NCBI GenBank assembly: GCA_949592205.1
Contig: CATIUR010000003.1
Span: 147,792,759-147,856,758 of the forward strand
DNA length: 64,000 bases
Source: Helichrysum umbraculigerum
Lineage: Eukaryota; Streptophyta; Magnoliopsida; Asterales; Asteraceae
Reading direction: 5' to 3'
Part shown: positions 35,055 through 44,369 of the stretch, one piece after another
How positions within the stretch are numbered: the first letter of the stretch is position 1
Layout: each line of letters opens with the position of its first letter
Program-made: the position numbers and the translations under genes
The notes under the pieces: generated by a model
What the model was told of the DNA's origin: nothing
The model's input: the letters and a program-made list of their open reading frames with translations, nothing else
The model's database searches: none

Positions 35055-35952
35055 CTGGACTGATAAACAAGAGACGGCATTCCAACTCTTAAAACAAAAG
35101 CTTTGCAGTGCTCCCATTCTATCATTACCCGAAGGCACCGATGACTTTGTGGTATACTGCGATGCCTCTCATCAAGGTCTCGGTTGCGTGCTTATGCAAC
35201 GAGACAAAGTCATAGCTTATGCTTCCCGACAGCTCAAGATTCATGAAAAGAATTACACCACCCACGACCTCGAATTAGGAGCCGTCGTTTTCGCCCTCAA
35301 AATTTGGAGACATTACCTCTACGGCACTAGGTGCACAATCTTTACAGACCACAAAAGTCTCCAACACATATTCGATCAGAAAGAACTCAACATGAGGCAA
35401 CGTCGATGGGTCGAGTTGCTTACCGATTACGACTGCGAGCTCAAATATCATCCAGGCAAAGCAAATGTTGTTGCTGATGCCCTCAGTCGAAAAGAGCGAG
35501 TGAAACCACTTCGAGTCCGAGCCCTCAGTATGACCATTCGCGACAATTTAAACATTCAAATTCTCGCTGCTCAACTCGAAGCCTTGAAACCCGAAAATGT
35601 CAAAGATGAAGCCTTGCGGGGAATGGATAAACAATTCGAAATCAAACCTAACGGGATTAGGTATTTCTCAAACCGAATCTGGTTGCCAAGATTTGGGAAC
35701 CTACGAGACTTGGTGATGGATGAAGCTCACAAGTCCAAATATTCTATCCATCCGGGGTCCGATAAAATGTACCACGGTATCAAAGACTTCTACTGGTGGC
35801 TGAACATGAAAGCTGAAATCGCCACCTATGTCAGCAAGTGCCTTACTTGCTCCAAGGTCAAAATCGAATACCAAAAAAAAAACCCTCTGGTTTACTTCAA
35901 CAACCCAGTCTTCCTGAATGGAAATGGGAACAAATTGCCATGGACTTCATAA
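35050..35952 (+). pseudogene. RNase H and integrase N-terminus of element G (second segment of gag-pol)
   Basis: Continues the polyprotein in the +1-shifted frame: DWTDKQE, then RNase H (VVYCDASHQGLGCVLMQ, THDLELGAVVFALKIW, FTDHKSL, ADALSRK) and the integrase zinc-binding module (HKSKYSIHPGSDKMY with CLTC after). The frame is lost again at the A10 run 35873-35882; beyond that this frame is spurious until its stop. RNase H would remove the RNA strand during reverse transcription. Confidence 0.88.
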
Positions 35953-37007
35953 CTAAACTACCCAAATCCTCGAGCGGTTGCGATACCATTTGGGTGATCG
36001 TGGATCGTCTCACAAAGTCTGCTCACTTCCTGGAAATCAAGGAATCCGACAAAATGGAACGCCTCACCAGTATTTATCTGAAGGAAATCGTGACCAAACA
36101 CGGTGTTCCAATCTCAATTATCTCCGATAGAGATAGTCGTTTCACTTCACAATTTTGGCAATCACTTCAAAAATCTCTGGGTACTCGACTTGATATGAGT
36201 ACCGCATATCACCCGCAAACCGATGGCCAGAGTGAACGAACAATTCAAACACTAGAAGACATGCTACGGGCCTGCGTAGTAGACTTCGGTGTAAATTGGG
36301 AAAAACACCTACCATTGTGCGAGTTCTCGTACAACAACAGCTATCATACCAGCATTAAGGCTGCATCTTTCGAGGCACTTTATGGTCGAAAGTGCCGGTC
36401 ACCTATCTGTTGGACCGAAGTTGGGGATAGCCAACTCACGGGTCCAGAAATCATTCACGAAACAACCGAGAAAATCGTCGAAATTCAAAACAAACTCAAA
36501 GCCGCGCGTGATCGTCAGAAAAGTTATGCTGACGTGAGACGCAAACCACTCGAGTTCCAGGTTGGGGACCGAGTATTACTCAAAGTTTCACCTTGGAAAG
36601 GTGTCATTCGATTTGGCAAACGGGGTAAATTGAACCCAAGATACATTGGACCGTTTGAGATCCTTAAGAGGATAGGTCCGGTGGCATACCGATTACAACT
36701 GCCCGCTGAGCTTAGCAGCGTGCACCCCACTTTTCATGTTTCAAATCTGAAGAAGTGTCTGTCTGATGAGACACTTATCATTCCACTCGATGAAATTCGA
36801 GTTGACGAGAAACTTCACTTTGTTGAGGAACCTGCTGAAATCATGGACCGTGAGGTCAAACAACTTAAACAAAGTCGTATTCCCATTGTCAAGGTTAGGT
36901 GGAATTCGCGGCGCGGTCCGGAATTCACCTGGGAACGGGAAGACCAAATGCGACTCAAGTATCCTCAACTCTTCACTGACTCAACAACAAACACAACTTC
37001 AACATAA
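35883..37007 (+). pseudogene. Integrase core and chromodomain-like tail of element G (third segment of gag-pol)
   Basis: Resumes in frame after the A10 run. The integrase DDE triad is visible: Asp in IAMDFITKLPK, Asp in ISDRDSRFTSQ, and Glu in the helix after HPQTDGQSERTIQ. A GPY/F-type segment follows (PRYIGPFEILKRIG), then a C-terminal module ending KVRWNSRRGPEFTWERED and a short acidic/Leu tail, as in plant chromoviruses, where the tail directs insertion to heterochromatin. The stop is 34 bp before the 3' LTR. Confidence 0.9.
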
Positions 37008-37030
37008 ATTTCGGGACGAAATTCTTCTAA

Positions 37031-37041
37031 CAGGGGGAGAA
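37031..37041 (+). promoter_or_regulatory. Polypurine tract of element G
   Basis: CAGGGGGAGAA lies immediately before the 3' LTR; this is where plus-strand DNA synthesis starts. Confidence 0.85.
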
Positions 37042-39510
37042 TGTGACAACCGTCAATTTGGGACTAGAATTTAGTGCCTAATCAAGTTTTAATACATGTA
37101 ATTAGTTCTGTGTTATGCTAATTGATGTATCAAGTAATTTTATATTGTTGAATATATATACAAGAAATCACGGTTTGATTAAATCGTAAAAATCTCAAAT
37201 CGAATAGATTTCGACACAATTAATACGGACGTTGGTGGACGATTTTTATTTGGTTAATGCAAATATTAATTAATACCATTGACATATTTCGAATATTATA
37301 TCAATAATATTTCGTAATCCAAGCTTTATTACACAAACAATATAAACGCGATTAAAAATGTAAGTGCGCAAACAAAACGAAACAGATTACCTTTTATAAC
37401 GTAATTTCTAAGTAAACTAGTAAAATACTTCAACAAAATAATTGAATAATTGTTCGTAATTTAAAATGTAGAACTTAACTTATAAAATAAATATTTAACG
37501 TTAAACAATCGGAAAAACGAACACCACACGGAACTCGAAGACGTAGACTGAAAATGGGTATTTAAACCCCATTTCCACCTCCATCTTTCTCATTTCATTC
37601 TTTCTTCTCTCTCTCTTCCATCTTTTCTCTCAAAAATTGCAAAACCACCACCACCCTCAAATCGCCAAAAACTAGCATCAAACGACTTCGGATCTTCAAG
37701 ATTTTTAGAGATTCACGACCACCACGCAACGATCTATCTTTCTATCTTTCCGAAATTTCATTTCGGCGATTTGTAAGTTTCCGACACAACTCCGAAAACT
37801 CTCGTTTCTAAGTATTATCATTTGCTAGTTGTTTGTATAACCTTGTAATGTCCTAAAATGGGTTGGGTAAAAATATTAGGCTGATCGATGGCCGGAAAAT
37901 GCTTTTTTGAAGTTGAAACTCCGATCAGATCCCGTACGTCGCATTTGGCCTGGAGCAAATGCGACGCAGCGACTTACGTCGCACGAATCCTCGACGTCGC
38001 ATATAGCGACGCAGCCTATTACATCGCATTGACTTGCGAATGTCGCACATAGCGACGCAGACCTTAACGTCGCCAACTTAACCAACGTCGCATTAGCGAC
38101 GCAGCACCCTACGTCGCATTGAATTGCGAACGTCGCAAAATGCGACGCAAACACTCACATCGCACCCAACGTCGCACCCAACGTCGCACAAACCAGAAAA
38201 CACAGATTTTCACTAAGTGTCGAGACCCTAAATTTTATCACTCGATTTCACCCAATTTCAAGTCTAGATGCGTTTTTCCTTAAAGCAATATAGTAGAAAT
38301 AAAAATTTTCCGAGCTGACCTGGCAGCTCGACCCCAGCCAGGGGCTCTGCCCCTTGGACCCCGCCAGGGGCTGCCGCTCCTTGGACCCCGCTACTAGGGG
38401 CGCTGCCCCCAGACCCCTGTACTTAGATTCCGTAACGGCTTCTAAAACACAATCAAAACACATTTTTCAAGTAAAACGCTACGAAATCAAAATAATAATA
38501 GTTGAGATTATTATAACAAATCCGTCACCAACGGGCCGTACACGTTTTCAAATACTAAAATCAATCAACCAAATCTTAGTAATTTGGACAAGGCAATCAA
38601 CCAAATCGGGGTAATTTGGACAAACAACTACAAAGGTAGTCTTTCGAGATACCTAATCAATTAATAACCATCGCGTGTCATGGACACCTTCAGGTTACAA
38701 GTCTTCGGACAACACATCACAACTAATCAATTCAAGTTTATTCCAATAAACACTCAAGGCTCAGGTGAGTTTCATGGCCCCATTTTCACTACTTTTACCA
38801 GGGGTGTGATATTACTACTTCATTTTGTTTTACAAGTAGAACGCAAGTGCCAACCTTCAAATACTACATGAGTTTCAAGCTAATCAATTAAAGTCCTCTA
38901 TAGCATAGTCTCTAATATTTTAGCGTGAATGTTAGTATATGATATCATATGGGATTGACAATCCTCATCCGGGTTAGCACGCACTAACCGGTCAAACGGA
39001 TGTATTAGCATTTGGGAAGACGAGTGTGGATTAGACACTCGTAGGAGGCAAATCAGTTAGGTTTCCTTAATTGGACCTAGCGCTCAAGTTAAGCTCAGAC
39101 TATGTGCTCATGGATTGTATAACTTTTATTTTGCTTAATTGCATTTTAAATTCAATATAAATCTTGCGGTTCTGACAACTATACATTGACATACAAACCT
39201 GTGAGCTCACCAGCGTTTTCGCTGACCCATTTTAGTATTTATCACAGGTACCCAGCAGTAGGTTGGCTGCACAAGCAGGGATTATTAGCTCAAGTCAGCA
39301 TACATACAACTAGAGATTTGATTGCATTATTATATTTTGTAAAAGTAATTATGCCATGTAATCTCTCAATTTCAGGAACCGAGCTAATGTAACATTGTTT
39401 TGATGTAAACGTTTACTTTATTTATACAAGTTTAAATTATGTGCTTTGTATATTGATTAGTGACACCCAAATCGAGCTTCCGCAAATCAATCAAATTTGG
39501 GGGTGTCACA
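37042..39510 (+). repeat. 3' LTR of element G
   Basis: 2469 bp. Relative to the 5' copy it gained one unit in the GGGGCTCTGCCCC / TTGGACCCCG block (about 38,336-38,412), gained one CGTCGC unit, and lost a 32-bp stretch near 39,436. It ends GTCACA, followed by CACCA. Confidence 0.92.
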
Positions 39511-40888
39511 CACCAAGTACGTGTTCTTGACGAAGATATTCCTAAGACTGCTTTTCGCACTAGATATGGTCATTATGAGTTTCTAGTTATGCCGTTTGGG
39601 TTGACTAATGCTCCTGCAGTTTTCATGGATTTAATGAACCGAGTTTGTCGGCCTTTTCTTGATAAGTTTGTTATTGTGTTTATCGATGATATTTTGGTTT
39701 ATTCAAAATCTGAATCTGAACATGAAATGCATTTGAGATTGGTTCTTGAAACTTTGAAAAAAAATTGTACGCTAAGTTTTCAAAATGCGAGTTTTGGCTT
39801 TGTGAGGTACATTTTTGAGACATATTATTTGTAAAGATGGGGTTAAGGTAGATCCGTCTAAGGTTGAGGCTGTTATGAATTGGAATACGCCCAAGTCTTC
39901 TTCTGAGATTAAGAGTTTTCTTGGGTTAGCGGGTTATTATCGAAAGTTTATTAAGGGTTTCTCTAACATTGTTGGCCCGTTGACTAAATTGACTCGAAAA
40001 GACATGAAATTTCAATGGAATGAACAGCAGGAAACGGCTTTTCAAACTTTGAAACAGCTCTTGTGTCAGGCTCCGGTGTTAGCACTACCCGATGGATCAG
40101 ATGATTTTGTTGTTTATTGTGATGCATCTTATGCAGGATTAAGTTGTGTTTTGATGCAACGGGATCGGGTTATTGCATATGCTTCTCGTCAGCTTAAGCC
40201 TCATGAAAAGAATTATCCTACTCATGACTTGGAGCTTGCAGCTGTTGTGTTTGCGTTGAAAATTTGGAGACCTTTTTTTTAATGGTACTAAATGCGTTAT
40301 TTGTATGGATCATAAAAAGGCTTCAATATATGTTTTCTCAAAAAGAACTTAACATGCGTCAGAGACGATGGATGGAATTGATCAAAGATTATGATTGCGA
40401 GATTCGTTACCATTCGGGCAAAGCTAATGTTGTTGCGGATGCGTTAAGTCGGAAGGGAAATTTTGATAAAATTTACTTTATGCGATTGGAAGTTTCTTCG
40501 GATTTGATAGACCAATTGAAAACTGCGCAATTGGAAGCATTGATGGATTATAATTTGAAATCCGAGATCGTGTTGAAAAGAAAAGATCTAAAAAAATGAA
40601 AAAAAAAAGGTAATGGAATTCCTTTTATTACTGGATGATTCTCGAGGATTAAAGACTTTTCAGTCACGTGTTTGGGTTCCTTTGATTGGTGGTAATCGGA
40701 ATGTGATTTTGAATGAGGCTCACAAGTCTAGATTATCGATACATCCGAGGAGTACAAAGATGTATAATGATGTGAAACCGTTGTATCGGTGGCCTACTTT
40801 GAAAACTGACGTAGCTCGGTTTGTGGAATCTTGTCATATATGTTCTCAAGTTAAAACCGAACACCAGAAACTAGGAATTAGTTTTTGA
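39511..40888 (+). pseudogene. Second half of element A pol: RT active site, RNase H, integrase zinc module
   Basis: Reading resumes exactly after the CACCA duplication of G. RT palm VFIDDILVYS here keeps both Asp. A 1-base loss near 39,815 shifts the frame into DPSKVEAVMNW and GLAGYYRKF. RNase H (VVYCDASYAGLSCVLMQ) is shifted again at a T-run near 40,280, and ADALSRKG follows. The integrase zinc module has HKSRLSIHP and CHIC, and breaks off after VKTEHQK at about 40,872, where sequence jumps to LTR text. The integrase core and tail are deleted. Confidence 0.87.
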
Positions 40889-41126
40889 ATGGAATGTTTG
40901 ACGATTGTCTACTCTGATATATTTTGGTGGTGTATCGTTTTATTTTGAATTTACTTAACACCCAAATGTGATGTATCTAGTCTTCCGTTAATATAACCAA
41001 TGGTAATGTTTTGATAACACTTCAACTTTCGATATGTAGTTATATATAATATGAAATGTATGTCTTTCAATATACGCTTCCGATATATGTTTAAAAAAAT
41101 GGTTATGTAATACATTGGGTGTTTTA
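40876..41126 (+). repeat. Truncated 3' LTR of element A
   Basis: Matches the last 250 bp of the 5' LTR (from about 26,003). The junction lies where GAAACTAGGAATTAG and AAGAAATTAG are similar, suggesting a microhomology deletion that removed integrase, purine tract and about 1.5 kb of LTR. Confidence 0.85.
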
Positions 41127-41131
41127 GTTTT

Positions 41132-42285
41132 TGAAGTTTATTGTCTGATGGTATTTGACTTTGAAAGTCAAACTATGAAGTAAAGTCTTGTGTAAGTGTT
41201 TTTGAAAAAGTATGAAGCTAGTATAAATGTAGTTGTCTTGATTGATTGAAATTGTTAAAATGTAGTAAAGAGTCAAAGATGTATGGTTGGTCAAATATGG
41301 AGTTGACACGTAGTCAACTATGTTAGAATAGTCAAACATGTGGGGTATTGGGTAGTGTTGTGGTCAATATGTAGTTGATATAGTAAACAGGGACCCAAAA
41401 AAATGGGGCAATATGGGCATGAAATGAGTCATGGTGGTAAATCGGGTTATAATGTACGTATGTGGGTTTTGTTAATTGTGTTAGATCTGTTTTGAAGTAT
41501 TGAGAAAGTGTGCAAAAAGTCAAAGTTTAAGTACAAGTAGTTTGAGAGTTTGGTTGTTACCGAAAAGTGGTCAAAATGGCCATAAATTGGTCACACGTCC
41601 AAAATCATCGTTTTTGTGAAAATTGAAAAGGTGTAAAAAGGGAAACCTTCATTTTGATATAGTGAAGGTGTGTGCAAAATTTTAGAGTCTAACTCTTTAC
41701 GATTTAAAAGTTATGATCGATTGAAATTCGTATTTGTGCATTAGTTTGTGCAGGCCTGAGTTCAGTATGAACTACCCGGCTGATTTGATGATTACCCGGC
41801 TGGTAATCTGGTTACCCGGCGGGTACAAACCGTATCCGACTGGTACTAAGTGTTTAAAACGAAGCTTTCTTTCTGTTACCACTTTTGGTAATTCACCCGG
41901 CTGTTGCAAGTTGTACCCGGATGGCACAAGAAGTACCCGGCGGGTACCAACACTACCCAGCGGGTAGTGGCTGTTTTCTGTGAACTTTTGTTTTGTGTCT
42001 AAGTTTGATCGTTCGAGTTATGTAGGGACCTAATATGTATACAAATAAGTTGTGGGACAATGTTTAGTGTATTTTAGTATATATAAAAAAAAAATTCTAA
42101 AGATTTGGAGCGTTTCAAAAAAAGACAATTTTACCATAGGACATATCGTGAAAACTCAATTTTGTTTGTCATATGATATAATCATGAGAAATCCCCTTGA
42201 AATTGGTGAGAAAATGGAGATTTACAATGCAAATTGATATAAGGGATAATAAGCAATCAAGCATATTATGATATTAATCAACTAA
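41132..42285 (+). mobile_element. LTR C, 3' part, with TACCCGGCGGGTA array
   Basis: Continues the LTR broken at 14616; the text aligns with the minus strand of LTR D (for example GACTTTGAAAGTCAAAC). An array of about nine (T)ACCCGGCGGGTA-type words spans 41768-41962, homologous to the array in LTR E. A TATA-like TATATATAAA lies at about 42080. Similarity to D fades after about 42,120 and no LTR end is recognised before the MITE at 42294, so C is probably truncated. Confidence 0.65.
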
Positions 42286-42293
42286 CTTGCAAT

Positions 42294-42959
42294 TAGGGGT
42301 GTTTAAAATATTCCAAAACCGAAAAACTGAGCAAAAAACCGGTAGAATTGAACCAAATTTCGGTTAACCGAACCGATTTTTATTTGTTTTTCAATTTCGG
42401 TTTCGGTTCATGATTTTGGAATAGACGTGATAAACGGTTAACCGAAAAAATTGAAAATTTTATATATAGTTTTAAATATATGTATATATATTTTACATAT
42501 TATATTTATATGTAGATATTTACATTTGTATTTTGATAAAATCATTTATATTTCTTTTTCACCCATTTTATTGTAATTTACTAGCTCAATTTTGGCCTAA
42601 TATGGTAATTATTACTACTTAGTTTCTAATTATATTCAAACGATTTATGTACGTATAACATAAATACACAATTATAAAGAGTAAAATGGTTATCGTTTGA
42701 TATTTTTATCATCAAAATATTTTAAATATAGTGAACACTGAAAAATTAATATCTATTTATGTGTTATTAATTACTTTTAAAATAAGTATTAATTAAAAAA
42801 CGGTTAATTTGGTTAACCGAACCGAAAAACGGTTAACCGATTTTCGGTTAACTGAATTTTTCGATTTCGGTTTAGGTTTAAAAATATTTCGAACCGAGAC
42901 TCCGGTTAACCAGTCTCCGGTTAACCGAGTCTCCGGTTAACCATTCATGAACACCCGTA
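42294..42959. mobile_element. hAT-type MITE rich in GGTTAACCGAACCG words
   Basis: The ends TAGGGGTGTTTA and TGAACACCCGTA are imperfect inverted repeats, flanked by the 8-bp duplication CTTGCAAT (42286-42293; 42960-42967). It is 666 bp with no transposase. Both subterminal zones are filled with GGTTAACC palindromes and CGGTTAACCGAA words, while the centre is very AT-rich. Same size class as the hAT MITE at 20594. Confidence 0.85.
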
Positions 42960-42967
42960 CTTGCAAT

Positions 42968-44369
42968 AGTGTTTCATTAATAAAATAATAATAATAATAA
43001 AAAACTTAAGTTGCATTTGAACTAAGTAGGCCTTTTTAAATTGGTGTATTCATATGGGTAGCTCTTATATGGGCTTTTGACTTATTTTAGTGGATCAATA
43101 GTTGCCCCTAATGAGTAAAACTAAGGGAAATTGGCTCGAGCTTCGCTTCGAATAGCCGAGTTAACTTCAATTATAACGTAGGTGATGTGTATGCCACACA
43201 ATTTCTTGATTTTTGACGTATTTTACCCATATCAAATATGTTATATTGTTATTCATGTTTCAACGATCCGTATAGTTAAATATCACAAAATTAGTGATGG
43301 ATGGATGAAGAAAAATTATGAGAAATATGTAATATTTGAGTTTTAAGATAATTAGAAAAAATAATTAATCCATATGTCTTATTCAACGTGTCCACTTTGA
43401 CTATGCATACAGTTCTTTTGAAATCTAGACTAACTACATTTTTCACCAATAAAAAAACATGTTTACCTGCTAAGTTTTTTCCGAATGGTTTTTAAACGAT
43501 AATAAACACTCATTTGGTACAACTCAAAATAGTTTTTTAGACATGTGAAATGAAACAGTGGGAGTATAATATAAAGAATCATTTACTTTCGTTAAGAGAG
43601 TAATAATATTATTTTTTTCAAGATTTGAAAAAAAAAATGCAATTAAGATTTTTGGATAGATGACACTAAAAAGTAAAAATTGGGTCAAATATCTTAAAAA
43701 GACTCGAACCTGTGACAGGCACCGACAAACCATCTAGGCTACAAAAACCATATGTTTATCTTTGCATATACATGATATATATATATATATATAATAAATA
43801 TTTTACTGAAGTTTCTAGATGCAAACAGTAAAAACACTGCCGCTAATTAATACGGAGTAATAGATTTCTTGTGTGAGGCCAAGTGTGTGACCCATCAAAT
43901 GACAGGTAGTATTAAACGGAGATTGACTCAACGTTAAAGCTATTGAGTAAAACTAACCAGTTTTTAATACTCCGTATAATTGTCCAAAACTGTATTAAGC
44001 TGTCTTTTTGGCTAGATTATGTTCTTGCAGCTATATACGTACCTCCGGTTCATTGTGCAAAATTTTCAATCGTCTCATCGTCTGTTTAATCGATTTTCGT
44101 TCAGTTAAGATGTTTGTTCCCATAAGAATATAAAAATTAATTTTGTCAACTTAACAAGTGTGTTGCAATAACGACAGATTATATTATCACAAGTCTTCAA
44201 GTCTACCTTAAGACCAAGTCCAAATGGTTTTGCTACAATTTCCGTACAGCTTCCTTTTATACTTATTCAAATTAAATGTTATTTTCACCCAAACCACATC
44301 CACCAGGACCACCACCACCACCATCACCACACTGAACCACAGCTTTCTTCCAAACCTCAAGGATCAAAA
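42968..44369. other. Upstream region of the NLR gene
   Basis: AT-rich spacer. It holds a short SINE-like tRNA-type stretch (43688-43741, minus), an (AT)n run near 43,773-43,792, and an inverted pair of TACGGAGTA / TACTCCGTA words at about 43,852 and 43,972 that may bound a small MITE. A weak TATA-like TTTTATACTT lies near 44,255, about 110 bp before the NLR start codon. No other coding frame is credible. Confidence 0.5.
43688..43741 (-). repeat. SINE-like fragment with RNA polymerase III box A and box B
   Basis: On the minus strand TAGCCTAGATGG (43730-43741) fits box A and GGTTCGAGTC (43701-43710) fits box B, but only 19 bp separate them, shorter than in a tRNA. The T-rich sequence after it could be a SINE tail. 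No clear target duplication was found. Confidence 0.35.

Larger units (their letters stand above)
28656..39510 (+). mobile_element. Gypsy element G (Tekay-like chromovirus), nearly complete, nested in A
   Basis: LTRs at 28656-31117 and 37042-39510 begin TGTGAC and end GTCAC(A/G), flanked by the perfect target duplication CACCA (28651-28655; 39511-39515). Order: LTR, tRNA-iMet site, extra coiled-coil frame, Stowaway MITE, gag, protease, RT, RNase H, integrase with chromodomain-like tail, purine tract, LTR. LTR divergence is about twenty substitutions by eye plus repeat-number changes, so insertion is recent. Two frameshifts and a lost RT aspartate make it non-autonomous now. Confidence 0.93.
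14617..41126 (+). mobile_element. Gypsy element A, split by elements B and G
   Basis: Target duplication GTTTT (14612-14616 and 41127-41131). The 5' LTR (14617-26255) is interrupted by element B. Next come an initiator tRNA-Met primer site, a decayed gag-pol split inside reverse transcriptase by element G, and a 3' end collapsed to the last 250 bp of an LTR. The rest of integrase, the polypurine tract and most of the 3' LTR are deleted. Without insertions about 5.7 kb remains. It is an old, dead copy, likely of the chromovirus branch by pol similarity to G. Confidence 0.82.

Noticed and set aside
28656..39510. Integrated pararetrovirus instead of an LTR retrotransposon
   Set aside because: Long terminal repeats, a 5-bp target duplication, integrase with DDE residues and a chromodomain-like tail fit Ty3/gypsy; no movement or coat protein frame is present.
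43688..43741. tRNA gene on the minus strand
   Set aside because: Only box A and box B-like words; spacing is too short and no acceptor stem forms. Kept only as a weak SINE-like fragment.
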